DNA of 64,000 nucleotides from DAITMV01 sp046318595. Its GTDB lineage: Bacteria > Pseudomonadota > Gammaproteobacteria > Burkholderiales > Burkholderiaceae_B. Every line of letters starts with the position of its first letter. The stretch's first letter is position 1. Location: assembly GCA_046318595.1 (NCBI GenBank), contig JBKCTV010000091.1, positions 1-64,000 of the forward strand. The letters run 5' to 3'. Both the position numbers and the translations under genes were made by a program. Below the pieces are notes generated by a model. It saw only the letters and a list, made by a program, of their open reading frames with translations, was not told the DNA's origin and did not search any database. This document shows, piece after piece, positions 44,692-54,280 of the stretch.

Positions 44692-46788
44692 TCATGTCTT
44701 GTGTTCGTATGACAGCGATAGTTTGGTCAGCAGCAATTGTTGACAATCGACGCGCCGTTTGGCGCGCGGGCGGGCGCGGTGGTAGGCACCGTTGCCGTCC
44801 ATGATCCAGGCGAGCGTATTGTCCGCCAGATGCGCGCGCAAGCCTTCGTCGATCACCCGCTGCCTCAGCAGCGGATCCTCGACCGGAAACGCCAGTTCGA
44901 TGCGCTTGAAGAAGTTGCGGTCCATCCAGTCTGCACTCGACAAATACACCCGCTCCGCGCCCCCGGCATAAAAATAAAAAATCCGGCTGTGCTCCAGTAA
45001 CCGACCGACGATCGAGCGTACCGTGATGTTGTCCGACAAGTCTTCGATACCCGGGCGCAACGCGCAGACACCACGCACGATCAGGTCGATTTTCACTCCC
45101 GCCTGACTGGCTTGGTAGAGCGCTTCGATGATGCTCGGTTCCAGCAGGGCGTTCATGCGCGCCATGATGCGGGCTTTTTTGCCAGCCAGTGCCTGCTCCG
45201 TTTCGTGCCGGATCGCTTCCAGCACGCGACGATGCAAACTGAACGGCGATTCCCATACCTTGTTCATCGGCCGCGCCCGGCCCAGGCCGGTCAGGTGCTG
45301 AAACACTTCATGCACATCGGCGCACAGCGCCTCGTCCGCCGAAAACAAGCCGAAATCGGTATAGAGCCTCGCGGTTCGTGGATGGTAATTGCCCGTGCCC
45401 AGGTGCACGTAGCGCCGCAATATCTGTTGGCCGCTGGCATTTTTCTCCCGCCGCACCACCAACAGCATTTTGGCGTGGGTCTTGTGACCGACAACGCCGT
45501 ACACCACATGCGCACCGACTTGTTCGAGTTTGGATGCCCACTGGATATTGGCCTCCTCGTCGAACCGCGCCATGAGCTCGACCACAGCGGTCACTTCTTT
45601 GCCGCTGCGCGCCGCAGCGATTAAAGTTTCCATCAGCGCGGAGTCGATCCCGGTCCGGTAAATCGTCTGCTTGATGGCAACCACGTCCGGGTCGGTCGCC
45701 GCCTGCTTGAGAAACTCCAGCACCGGATAAAATGACTGATAGGGGTGATGCAGCAAAATGTCCTTTCGCGCCATGGCGCTGAACACTTGCCCGGCCCGGC
45801 GGAACTCGGCCGGCACGCTCGGCTGGAACGGCGGAAATTTCAACTGGGGCTTGTCGACCATGTCGGCGACCGGCATCAGCCGCACCAGATTAACCGGCCC
45901 GTTGACCCGATACACATCGATCTCGCGCAGCCCCAGCTCATGCAGTAAACGATCGATCAACGCCGGCGAGGCGCTGTCGGCCACTTCGAGCCGTACCGCG
46001 TCGCCCAGGTGGCGCTGCGACAGTTCGCCTTGCAGCGCCACGCGCAAGTTGGTGACCTCTTCCTCGTCGACATACAGATCGCTGTTGCGCGTCACGCGAA
46101 ACTGATACACCCCGCGCACCGTCATGCCCGGAAACAGCTCAGGCACGCAGCCCTGCAAAATCGACGTCAGCATCACGATGCCGTGCGGATGGCCCGACAC
46201 CGCCGCCGGCATTGCCACCAGACGCGGCAGAACACGCGGCGACTGCACCACGGCCATACCGGACGCCCGGCCGAAAGCATCGGTTCCGGCCAATTCAACC
46301 GCGAAATTCAAGGATTTGTTATAGACGAGCGGAAACGGATGCGCCGGGTCGAGCCCGATCGGCGTCAGCGCAGGCATGACTTCGCGCTGAAAATACGCGC
46401 GTGCCCAGGCCCACTGAGCCTCGTTCCAGGTTGCCACCGTGTGAAAAAAAACCCCCTCTTTTTCCAGGGCAGGCACCAGCTTGGTATTGAACAAGCCATA
46501 CTGCCGGTCGACAAGGGTGTGCATGCGCGTCGATACCCGTTCGAGCGTCTCGCCTGCGGTCAGGCCGTCGCGACCGCGAAAGTCGGGGTTTTGCCGGATC
46601 TGTTCATATAAACCCGATACGCGGATCTCGAAAAACTCATCGATATTGCTCGACACGATGCACAGGTATTTCAAACGCTCGAGGACCGGTATGCCAGGGT
46701 CTTCAGCGATGGCTAACACGCGCTCGTTGAACGCCAAAATACCGAGCTCGCGGTTTAAAAAGGCTTCCTGCCCGGTTTCCATCTGCAT
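44692..46788 (-). CDS. ppk: Polyphosphate kinase 1
   Basis: PPK1 polymerises the gamma-phosphate of ATP into polyphosphate at the inner membrane. The 698-residue product (E. coli 688) has the N-terminal ELGILAFNERVLAIAED block and the two phospholipase-D-like catalytic halves. The phosphorylated histidine is H438 in KTHAKMLLVVRRE, next to YVHLGTGNYHPRTA. It is divergent from ppx, unlike the E. coli ppk-ppx operon; the two share a 155-bp promoter gap. Confidence 0.95.
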   Translation of the reverse strand: MQMETGQEAFLNRELGILAFNERVLAIAEDPGIPVLERLKYLCIVSSNIDEFFEIRVSGLYEQIRQNPDFRGRDGLTAGETLERVSTRMHTLVDRQYGLFNTKLVPALEKEGVFFHTVATWNEAQWAWARAYFQREVMPALTPIGLDPAHPFPLVYNKSLNFAVELAGTDAFGRASGMAVVQSPRVLPRLVAMPAAVSGHPHGIVMLTSILQGCVPELFPGMTVRGVYQFRVTRNSDLYVDEEEVTNLRVALQGELSQRHLGDAVRLEVADSASPALIDRLLHELGLREIDVYRVNGPVNLVRLMPVADMVDKPQLKFPPFQPSVPAEFRRAGQVFSAMARKDILLHHPYQSFYPVLEFLKQAATDPDVVAIKQTIYRTGIDSALMETLIAAARSGKEVTAVVELMARFDEEANIQWASKLEQVGAHVVYGVVGHKTHAKMLLVVRREKNASGQQILRRYVHLGTGNYHPRTARLYTDFGLFSADEALCADVHEVFQHLTGLGRARPMNKVWESPFSLHRRVLEAIRHETEQALAGKKARIMARMNALLEPSIIEALYQASQAGVKIDLIVRGVCALRPGIEDLSDNITVRSIVGRLLEHSRIFYFYAGGAERVYLSSADWMDRNFFKRIELAFPVEDPLLRQRVIDEGLRAHLADNTLAWIMDGNGAYHRARPRAKRRVDCQQLLLTKLSLSYEHKT

Positions 46789-46943
46789 ATGGGTTCTCGA
46801 AAGTTGACCAGGATGAAGTCCGGTAGGCTCCTAGCCATTAGAATATCGGATCGGACAAGCTTATGGCCTCGCCGTTTATTTGACAACCCTCGCATGGAGC
46901 ACTCGTTATCGCCATCACCACATCCCTTGTCCAGCCGCAGCGT

Positions 46944-48422
46944 TTGATCGCTGCGGTCGACCTGGGGTCGAGCAGCTTTCGCATGCTGATCGGCCGGGTC
47001 GAGGAAACCGCCGGTCAGGCGCAGATCTATGTCGTCGACACCATGCGCGAACCGGTTCGCCTGGGCGCGGGTCTGAACGCCGAAAAAGCCCTTGATGCGC
47101 CTTCGCAGGCGCGTGCGATCGCCGCAATCCAGCGCTTCGGCGAACGTTTGCGATCGTTTTCTCCAGAAAACGTGCGGGCCGTGGCTACCAACGCCGTCCG
47201 TGTTGCGCGCAACGCCAAGGCGTTTCTGGCCGCTGCCGAGGCCGCACTCGGCTTCCCGATTGAGGTCATCGCCGGCCGGGAAGAGGCGCGGTTGATTTAC
47301 GTGGGCGTATCGAACCTATTGCCCGCCTCCGGAGGCAATCGCCTGGTCATCGATGTCGGCGGTGGTTCGACCGAATTCGTCATCGGACGCGACTCCGAGC
47401 CTTTGGTGCTCGAAAGCTTGTACATCGGCTGCGTCAGTTCGAGCGAAAGCTTTTTCCCGGGCGGCGCGATCACGGCCAAAGCGATGCGGCAAGCAGTTCT
47501 GGCTGCGCGGCGTGAGGTCGAGGTGCTGCATCGCGAATTCGCCCGCCCCGGGTGGGAAGTCGCCATCGGCTCATCGGGCACCGCCCGGGCCATCGCCGAG
47601 CTGCTGCGCGCCAACGCCATCGACGAGTCGATCACGCCGACTGGTTTGCGAACGCTCAAACAAATTCTCATCGACGCCGGGCACGTCGCCAAGCTTCAAT
47701 TGCAGGGTTTGCGCCCCGACCGTTTGCCGGTGATCGCCGGCGGCATCGCGGTCATGACGGGAATCGTCGAGGAGCTGGATATCGATATCATGCAGGTTAG
47801 CGATGGCGGCTTGCGGCAAGGGGTGCTGTACGACTTGCTCGGCCGCAGCCTGCAACAGGACATGCGCCCGCTGACGGTCCGCCATTCCATGCAGCGCTAT
47901 GGGGTCGACGCTCAACATGCGGGGCGGGTCGCGGCCCTCACTTCCCGACTGCTGGGAATGCTCGGCAACGATGACGAGGCCTGGACATCCGACCAGCTCA
48001 AACTCGTCGAATGGGCTGCCCTGCTGCACGAGATAGGCCTGAGCATCAGTCATCACAGCTACCATAAACACGGCGCTTACATCCTGCGCAATGCCGACCT
48101 GCCGGGCTTTTCCCGGTCGGAACAGGAACTGCTCGCCAATCTGGTGCTTGGCCATATCGGCAAGCTCGGCAAACTAAGCCCGCTACTCCAAAACGAGCAA
48201 CAGTGGCTGAAAGTACTGGCGCTGCGCCTGGCGGCGCTTTTTTACCGGCGCCGGGTGCCGGACATTTTGCCGGACGTGACCCTGGTGCGCGCCGGACGCC
48301 ACCTGACGCTCAATTTACCGCAAGCCTGGCTCAAACGTCACCCGTTGACGAACTACACCCTGGACAATGAAGCGGCGCAATGGCAGAAAATCGGCTGGCG
48401 TTTGGATATTACCTGCGCCTGA
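46944..48422 (+). CDS. ppx: Exopolyphosphatase Ppx (start uncertain)
   Basis: Ppx releases phosphate from polyphosphate ends; the family also includes pppGpp phosphatases (GppA). The product has the ASKHA phosphatase fold: AAVDLGSSSFRMLIGRV, VIDVGGGSTEFVIG and SSGTARAIAELL, then a C-terminal HD-like domain (WAALLHEIGLSISHHSYHKHG). The first usual start codon in frame is a TTG at 46944, which has no ribosome site. An ATC at 46908, eight bases after GGAG (46896-46899), would add 12 residues and match the N-terminal length of E. coli Ppx. It is divergent from ppk. Confidence 0.92.
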   Translation: MIAAVDLGSSSFRMLIGRVEETAGQAQIYVVDTMREPVRLGAGLNAEKALDAPSQARAIAAIQRFGERLRSFSPENVRAVATNAVRVARNAKAFLAAAEAALGFPIEVIAGREEARLIYVGVSNLLPASGGNRLVIDVGGGSTEFVIGRDSEPLVLESLYIGCVSSSESFFPGGAITAKAMRQAVLAARREVEVLHREFARPGWEVAIGSSGTARAIAELLRANAIDESITPTGLRTLKQILIDAGHVAKLQLQGLRPDRLPVIAGGIAVMTGIVEELDIDIMQVSDGGLRQGVLYDLLGRSLQQDMRPLTVRHSMQRYGVDAQHAGRVAALTSRLLGMLGNDDEAWTSDQLKLVEWAALLHEIGLSISHHSYHKHGAYILRNADLPGFSRSEQELLANLVLGHIGKLGKLSPLLQNEQQWLKVLALRLAALFYRRRVPDILPDVTLVRAGRHLTLNLPQAWLKRHPLTNYTLDNEAAQWQKIGWRLDITCA

Positions 48423-48447
48423 AAAAACCTTTGACAATAAAATTTCT

Positions 48448-50025
48448 TTATTCGATCGTTTCGTATAACGGCAGAGTCAAAAACTCTGCAAACCCTTCGG
48501 CTGTTGCCATCTCTTCGAAAATACCGGCGGCTTTGTCGAACTCGCCCTGCGCACCGCTTTGCCGGATTTTCGCCAATTCCTGTGGGACCATTTCCCGCAC
48601 GAGCTCGGCCGTCACTTTCCGCCCATCGTCCAGAACGCCTTTCGGCGACCGGATCCATTGCCAGACCTGAGAGCGGGATATTTCCGCCGTGGCGGCGTCT
48701 TCCATTAGGTTGTGAATCGGCACGCAGCCATTTCCCGCCAGCCACGCACCCAGGTAATGAATACCGACATTGATGTTGTTGCGCAGGCCCGCCTCGGTAA
48801 TCGGTGTTTCCGGTTGAAAATTCAGCAGGTCGGCTGCGCTGACCGTCACATCGTCGCGTTGCCTGTCGATCTGGTTGGGCCTATCGCCTAACACCGCCCG
48901 AAACTGCGTCATGGCCGCCTCGACCAGACCCGGATGCGCCACCCAGCCGCCGTCATAGCCGTCAGTGGCATCACGTTTCTTGTCGTTGATGATGCCCTGC
49001 ATGGCGATCTCGTTCTTCTCCGGATCGTTTTTGATCGGAATCAGCGCCGCCATGCCACCAATCGCCGGTGCGCCGCGCCGATGGCAGGTTTTCAAAAGCA
49101 ACAAGGCATAGGCGCGCATGAAGGGAACGGTCATGGTGATCTTGGAACGTTCTGCGAGACAGAACGTTTGATCGGCCTTGAATTTCTTGATGCACGAGAA
49201 AATGTAATCCCAGCGACCGGCGTTCAGCCCCGCCGAATGCTCGCGCAGCTCATACAAAATCTCGTCCATTTCGAATGCCGCCAGAATCGTTTCGATGAGG
49301 ACGGTGGCTTTGATCGTGCCACGCGGCAGGCCCAGCTCGTCTTGGGCCATGCAAAAAATATCGTTCCAGAGCCGGGCTTCCAGGTGGCTTTCCATTTTCG
49401 GCAGGTAAAAATACGGCCCGGCGCCGCGCGCCAAAAGCTCGCGGGCATTGTGAAAAAAGAACAAACCAAAGTCGAAAATACCGCCCGAGATCCTCTGACC
49501 ATCGACCGTCACATGCTTTTCGTCCAGGTGCCAACCACGCGGCCGCACCTGCAGCACGGCGGTCTGCTCGTTCAAGCGATACGTTTTGCCGTTCTGCTCC
49601 AGCTGGAGCTCGCGCCGAATGGCCTCATAAAGGTTGATCTGTCCTTGAATCTGATTGGCCCAGGTCGGCGCATTCGAGTCTTCGAAGTCGGTCATGTAAC
49701 TGTCGGCGCCGGAGTTCAAGGCGTTGATGACCATTTTAGCGTCGACCGGACCGGTGATTTCCACTCGGCGGCACTGCAACGCCTCGGGCAAGGGGGCGAT
49801 GCGCCAGTCGCCCTGGCGAATGGACAGGGTCTCGGCGAAAAAATCAGGTCGCTCGCCGGCGTCGATCCGGGCTGTGCGCGCCCGACGTTGTTCGAGCAAC
49901 TGGCGGCGCTGACCGTCGAACCGGCGATGGAGTTTGGCCACGAAGCCAAGAGCATCAGCCGTCAGAATGCGGTCGAAACCGGGTTGCAGTTCGGCATGAA
50001 TTTTCACACCAGCGGTTTGTTCCAT
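48448..50025 (-). CDS. aceB: Malate synthase A
   Basis: Malate synthase A condenses glyoxylate and acetyl-CoA in the glyoxylate bypass. From the ATG at 50025 the product has 525 residues (E. coli 533). Conserved blocks include TDFEDSNAPTW, RPRGWHLDEKH, GPYFYLPKMESHLEARLW and the C-terminal SQVWQWIRSPKGVLDDG. GGAGA precedes this ATG; an ATG 18 codons upstream would add residues with no match. Isocitrate lyase (aceA) is not in the window. Confidence 0.94.
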   Translation of the reverse strand: MEQTAGVKIHAELQPGFDRILTADALGFVAKLHRRFDGQRRQLLEQRRARTARIDAGERPDFFAETLSIRQGDWRIAPLPEALQCRRVEITGPVDAKMVINALNSGADSYMTDFEDSNAPTWANQIQGQINLYEAIRRELQLEQNGKTYRLNEQTAVLQVRPRGWHLDEKHVTVDGQRISGGIFDFGLFFFHNARELLARGAGPYFYLPKMESHLEARLWNDIFCMAQDELGLPRGTIKATVLIETILAAFEMDEILYELREHSAGLNAGRWDYIFSCIKKFKADQTFCLAERSKITMTVPFMRAYALLLLKTCHRRGAPAIGGMAALIPIKNDPEKNEIAMQGIINDKKRDATDGYDGGWVAHPGLVEAAMTQFRAVLGDRPNQIDRQRDDVTVSAADLLNFQPETPITEAGLRNNINVGIHYLGAWLAGNGCVPIHNLMEDAATAEISRSQVWQWIRSPKGVLDDGRKVTAELVREMVPQELAKIRQSGAQGEFDKAAGIFEEMATAEGFAEFLTLPLYETIE

Positions 50026-50198
50026 GGCCAATCTCCATCGCATCGACAAAAAAGGCGGACAATCCGCTTTCTCCGCCAAACATCTTACAATGAAAACTTA
50101 GTTTTTGCCTTCTTGGCCAGGCGGCGATTGATGATTTTCGGCAAGCTGGGATATAATCTGCGGCTATTCGAATGCTTGGCCGCTCTGGAGAGCCTATT

Positions 50199-50456
50199 AT
50201 GAAAAAAAATACCCATCCTGACTATGTCGAAGTCCTGTTTCAAGACATGTCGAACGGTTTCAAATTCATCTGCCGATCCACCGTAAAATCACGCGAAACC
50301 GCTGAGTTCGAAGGCAAAACGTATCCGTTGATAAAGTTGGACACGTCCTCGGCATCGCACCCTTTTTACACGGGCGCCCAGAATAAAATCATGGATACGG
50401 CCGGTCGCGTCGAGAAATTCCGCAACAAATACGATCGTTTCAAGCCGACGGCCTGA
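50199..50456 (+). CDS. rpmE2: 50S ribosomal protein L31 type B
   Basis: The 85-residue product matches L31 type B (MKKNTHPDYVEVLFQDMSNG, SHPFYTGAQ, RVEKFRNKYDRF). The zinc-binding cysteine pairs of type A L31 are absent: one cysteine remains at the position before RST. Zinc-free L31 is known to replace the zinc form under zinc limitation in several bacteria. CTGGAG precedes the start and a clear terminator follows. Confidence 0.93.
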   Translation: MKKNTHPDYVEVLFQDMSNGFKFICRSTVKSRETAEFEGKTYPLIKLDTSSASHPFYTGAQNKIMDTAGRVEKFRNKYDRFKPTA

Positions 50457-50517
50457 TCACCGCGAACATCGGTGGATTTTCGCATCGACCCGGCTCGGGC
50501 CGATGCATGACCGGTTT

Positions 50518-50538
50518 CGGTCGATGACCGCTTTTTTT
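50518..50538 (+). terminator. Intrinsic terminator after rpmE2
   Basis: The stem CGGTC (50518-50522) and GACCG (50526-50530) with a 3-base loop is followed by C and seven T residues. A second, longer hairpin just upstream (GCATCG at 50482-50487 with CGATGC at 50501-50506 plus inner CCCG/CGGG pairs) may strengthen it. The next gene starts 9 bp further on. Confidence 0.7.
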
Positions 50539-50546
50539 ATCTTTTA

Positions 50547-52298
50547 ATGGCGAAACAACTCGTCGACCGCCTGCCGCGCTGGTTGCTATGGCTTTTGGTA
50601 GGCGTTTATGCCCTGCCTGGACTACTCGCGCGCGACCCGTGGCGGCCGGAAGACGCCACGGGCTTCGGCATAGCCGCCACCATGGCGGAGGGCGGTTGGC
50701 GCGACTGGGTGTTACCCAATGTCTATGGCGCTGCCGTTGCCGAAGAAGGGCCCCTGACCGCGTGGGTCGGTGCGCTTTTCGGTAAAGCTTGGATAGCTGC
50801 AGGCCTATCCAATTACTGGCTCGACGACATCATTCGCTGTGCCTCCGTGCTCTGGTTGCTTTTGCTGGTCTGGGTCATCTGGAGCACCGCCTTTCGCCTG
50901 GCACGGCGCCCCGAGCTGCAGCTCCCCGACCCGTTGGGCATCGCGCCGTCACGCGATGATTACGCCCGGACTGTGGCTGACGCTGCAGTGTTGTGCTTGC
51001 TGGCGACACTCGGGCTGCTGTTGCGCGCCCACCAGACGGTGGCGGAAGTCGGTGAGCTGACGGGGCTGGCGCTGATTCTTTTGGCGGCCGTACGGGCGCT
51101 CGACCGCCCAAAATCGGCCGGGTGGACCCTGGGCGTCGGGATCGTCGTCGCCATCGGCGCGGGTGGGCTGGTGCATACAATTGCGCTGCTGGGTGTGCTG
51201 ATCGTCAGTTCGTCCCTGAATCCGATGCTGCGTTTCGGCCTGGGGCAGCGGCTTTTGCGCGCAGCTTGCGTGGTAGTGGTGGCCGCGGCGGCTTGGTTAT
51301 ACTGCCTGCATCAGTTTCCCGAGGGTCCCGCGTGGCTGGGGCGGTGGCTGACCTGGAACCGCGAACAGCTCGCCCTGCCTTTTCTGGGCGCAGGTGGATC
51401 TGGCCAGGACATCGGGCGGCTTTTCAAGAATGCGGTTTGGTTTCTTTGGCCAATCTGGCCTTTGAGCTGCTGGACCTTATGGCATCATCGTCGCTCCCTG
51501 CGTGAGCCTGGTTTGCGCATCCCGGCTATCGCGGCTGCAGCTCATGTCGTCAGTCTTCCGTGGCTGAGCGGCAACATCGAATCACACCTTTTTCCTTTGA
51601 TCGTACCGTTGACCTTGCTGGCTGCACTCGGGCTGAGCAGTCTGCGCCGTGGCTTGATCAGTTTGATCGACTGGTTTGCCGTCATGGTTTTCAGTACTGC
51701 GGGCTTATTGGTATGGATCGGTTGGAGCGCGCTAAACTTCGGCTTTCCACCGAAAATCGCCCGTAATTTCTTACGCCTGGCCCCCGATTATGTGGCCCAA
51801 TCCGTTCCGCTGGAGCTGCTGATCGCCGTGCTGGCGTGCGCGGCCTGGATCGCTCTGGTCGTCTGGCGTGTTCGCACGCATCCCCGTGCCCTGTGGCAGG
51901 CAACGGCGTTATCCTCAGGTGGCATGACCTTGATCTGGCTGCTACTGATGACCCTGTGGCTGCCCTGGATCAACCAGGGTAAAACTTACCGGCCGGTGGC
52001 AGACTCGCTACGCGCGGCTTTGGCCGAACAAGACGGCTGCGTTGCCACGCGCAACCTCGGCCTGGCGCAGCGCGCGTCGCTGGTGTACCTGGGGAATGTC
52101 GCGGTACGCCGGGATGCATACGCCCGCAAAAACCTGAGCACCAACGAATGTCCATGGCTGCTGATCCAGGACAATCCGACCCGGCAAGCGCCTCATACCC
52201 CGGACCTGGCGCGCTGGCAACTGCGCTGGGAAGGCAAGCGCGCATCCGACCGCAACGAAGGCTTTCGTCTCTTCCGGCAAAAAATCCCCGCGCCTTGA
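50547..52298 (+). CDS. ArnT-like membrane glycosyltransferase
   Basis: The 583-residue product is a polytopic membrane protein with about ten or more hydrophobic segments. The early loop DPWRPEDATGFGIAATMAEGG resembles the first periplasmic loop of GT-C enzymes (ArnT/PMT type), where an acidic residue is catalytic, and a soluble C-terminal domain follows (about 480-583). The likely role is sugar transfer from a lipid carrier in the periplasm; donor and acceptor are unknown. It follows the rpmE2 terminator closely and is convergent with the exonuclease gene. Confidence 0.65.
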   Translation: MAKQLVDRLPRWLLWLLVGVYALPGLLARDPWRPEDATGFGIAATMAEGGWRDWVLPNVYGAAVAEEGPLTAWVGALFGKAWIAAGLSNYWLDDIIRCASVLWLLLLVWVIWSTAFRLARRPELQLPDPLGIAPSRDDYARTVADAAVLCLLATLGLLLRAHQTVAEVGELTGLALILLAAVRALDRPKSAGWTLGVGIVVAIGAGGLVHTIALLGVLIVSSSLNPMLRFGLGQRLLRAACVVVVAAAAWLYCLHQFPEGPAWLGRWLTWNREQLALPFLGAGGSGQDIGRLFKNAVWFLWPIWPLSCWTLWHHRRSLREPGLRIPAIAAAAHVVSLPWLSGNIESHLFPLIVPLTLLAALGLSSLRRGLISLIDWFAVMVFSTAGLLVWIGWSALNFGFPPKIARNFLRLAPDYVAQSVPLELLIAVLACAAWIALVVWRVRTHPRALWQATALSSGGMTLIWLLLMTLWLPWINQGKTYRPVADSLRAALAEQDGCVATRNLGLAQRASLVYLGNVAVRRDAYARKNLSTNECPWLLIQDNPTRQAPHTPDLARWQLRWEGKRASDRNEGFRLFRQKIPAP

Positions 52299-52363
52299 AC
52301 TATAGCGAATAGGGTCGTGGAACTGCACAAAAATGAGCCGATCATATTCGTGCCAACTGCAAT

Positions 52364-53287
52364 TCACACAAGCTTGGTCGCATAGGTTCCGGATCGCAAG
52401 GAAAACCGGTCCCTGGGATGCACGACCTCGAAGCCCAGCGTGACGGTCGGTGCACCGTAGTAAACAAACTTTTTCATCCAGGCGATCATTTCGTCGCCGG
52501 ACAGCTTGCCGCTGACGGTTACCTTCCACACGCGGCTGTTGGCGTCCCAGCGAAACCCTTTTTCTTTCAACAAATCTTTCGTTTCGAACGCCGCATTCAA
52601 CGCATGAATGACAAACTCTTTCTGGCGCGCGGCGTCGAGCACCCTCTGCATGGCCGGCACACCGCTGGTCGGCAAAGGTTCGGCCAGCACTTTCAATAAA
52701 GCATGGCAATCAGTCACCGCCCGGTGCGCCTCGTAAAAATACCCGAGCTTGTACAGAATGAACTCCAGCTTGGCCGAGCCATAGCCTTCGGCTTGCCAGT
52801 CGATCTGCTTGAAAGAGCAGCCCCAAGACAGTCTTTTGAAGCACTCGAAGCGTTTTTCGAGAAACGGCCGGTCGAACGCGGCGTTGTGCGCAATCAGCAG
52901 GGCTGCGCCATCGAGCAGTTCTTGCAAGCCACTATCGTCGAAACGTTTCCCTTTGACCATATCGTCGGTGATGCCGTGAATCGCAGTACTGCTGGGCGGA
53001 ATGGAGAAGCCGGGGTCTTCGAGAGCGCTGTAAGTGCTCAGCACGGAGCCGATCTGGCCGGTCGTGGCGTCCGCCTCGACGGCCAGGCCCCCGATTTCGA
53101 TGACGGCATCGCTGTGGCAGTCGGTGCCGGTTGTTTCGGTATCGAGGATGACGACTTTGACCGGATCATCGACCGGGCATACCGGCCAAGTATCCGGCAG
53201 ACGCTGCAGCACGCGATAATCCGGATGGCGGTCGAGCAGCGCGGCGAGCTTAGAAAGGTCGGCGGGATCAGAAACATTATCGAGCAT
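52364..53287 (-). CDS. DnaQ-type 3'-5' exonuclease
   Basis: The 307-residue product has an exonuclease domain of the DEDDh class: D49 and E51 in VVILDTETTGTD, then the second aspartate in LIAHNAAFDRPF and the final His/Asp pair in HRAVTDCHALL. It is annotated in related genomes as a DNA polymerase III epsilon-like exonuclease, but it carries an N-terminal extension (about 1-42) and a C-terminal domain (about 215-307, SRVWKVTVSGKL) absent from the replicative epsilon subunit. It is therefore more likely a repair or RNA-turnover enzyme. Its promoter faces that of the nucleotidase gene. Confidence 0.82.
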   Translation of the reverse strand: MLDNVSDPADLSKLAALLDRHPDYRVLQRLPDTWPVCPVDDPVKVVILDTETTGTDCHSDAVIEIGGLAVEADATTGQIGSVLSTYSALEDPGFSIPPSSTAIHGITDDMVKGKRFDDSGLQELLDGAALLIAHNAAFDRPFLEKRFECFKRLSWGCSFKQIDWQAEGYGSAKLEFILYKLGYFYEAHRAVTDCHALLKVLAEPLPTSGVPAMQRVLDAARQKEFVIHALNAAFETKDLLKEKGFRWDANSRVWKVTVSGKLSGDEMIAWMKKFVYYGAPTVTLGFEVVHPRDRFSLRSGTYATKLV

Positions 53288-53335
53288 GGGCGGACGTTTA
53301 TACTGAACAGGTCGTCTCCCATTTTAGCGCCTGCC

Positions 53336-54217
53336 ATGCCACTCGACCTCAACGAAAAGCTCGTTATCGCCATTTCATCGCGCGCCTTGTTCGATTTCGA
53401 AGAAGAAAACCGGATTTTCGAGACGCACGACGACCGGGCCTACATGGCTCTGCAAATGGCGCGGATGCACGATCCGGCGCCGATTGGCGTGGCGTTTCCG
53501 CTTGTCAAGAAGCTGCTCGGCTTCAACAACGAACAACAGCATCGGGTCGAAGTCGTGATTTTGAGCCGTAACGACCCGGTATCGGGCCTGCGGGCATTTA
53601 AAACCGCCCAATCGTTCGGCCTGAAGATCGAACGTGGCGTATTTACCCGCGGCCGGCCGCCTTTTTCTTACTTGAAGCCGCTCGGCGCGCATCTTTTTTT
53701 ATCGGCCAATGAAGACGACGTGCGTGGCGCCTTGGATGCCGGCTTTCCGGCGGCACGGGTCTTCAGCGATTCGTTAATCGACGCGACCCGGCACCCCGAC
53801 GAGCTGCGAATCGCATTCGATGGCGACGCAGTGCTGTTCAGCGACGAGGCCGAAATGGTGTTTCAGCAAGGCGGGCTGCCGGCGTTCGAGGCGCACGAGT
53901 TGCAAAAAATGCACCTGCCCTTGCCCGCCGGACCGCTCAAACCCTTACTGGAAGCCTTGCACAAGCTGCAACAGTCGCAGGACCCGGCGGTACGCATTCG
54001 CACGGCCTTGGTAACCGCGCGCAGTGCGCCCGCGCACGAACGTGCCATCCGGACCTTGATGGACTGGAATATCGAAATCGATGAGGCGATGTTTCTGGGT
54101 GGGCTATCGAAAGGCGCTTTTTTGAAAGAATTCGAGCCTGATTTTTTCTTCGATGACCAGTTCAAGCATTGCGAATCTTCGGTGATCGCCGGGCCGACCG
54201 CGCAGGTTCTGGCCTGA
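53336..54217 (+). CDS. 5'-nucleotidase of the cN-I (NT5C1) family
   Basis: The 293-residue product matches the bacterial relatives of cytosolic 5'-nucleotidase I, which hydrolyse nucleoside monophosphates such as AMP. Conserved blocks are PLVKKLLGFNN, VVILSRNDPVSGLRAF, RPPFSYLKPLGAHLFLSAN, and the metal site region IAFDGDAVLFSDEAE. The frame stays open for 633 bp upstream across the exonuclease gene, but the family begins at the ATG at 53336 (MPLDLNEKLVIAISSRAL). Confidence 0.87.
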   Translation: MPLDLNEKLVIAISSRALFDFEEENRIFETHDDRAYMALQMARMHDPAPIGVAFPLVKKLLGFNNEQQHRVEVVILSRNDPVSGLRAFKTAQSFGLKIERGVFTRGRPPFSYLKPLGAHLFLSANEDDVRGALDAGFPAARVFSDSLIDATRHPDELRIAFDGDAVLFSDEAEMVFQQGGLPAFEAHELQKMHLPLPAGPLKPLLEALHKLQQSQDPAVRIRTALVTARSAPAHERAIRTLMDWNIEIDEAMFLGGLSKGAFLKEFEPDFFFDDQFKHCESSVIAGPTAQVLA

Positions 54218-54280
54218 ACAGAAACCAAGCCAAGGTCCCTCTGATAAGATGTTGGACTGAACTTGCCAGGGGAAACCGTC

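Noticed and set aside
48934..50202. A 422-codon plus-strand open frame
   Set aside because: It is antisense to aceB, which is well conserved, and it has no recognisable features.
52703..53335. A 633-bp open frame continuing upstream from the cN-I nucleotidase, suggesting a fusion protein
   Set aside because: It is antisense to the DnaQ-type exonuclease, which has intact catalytic motifs. The nucleotidase family starts at the ATG at 53336.
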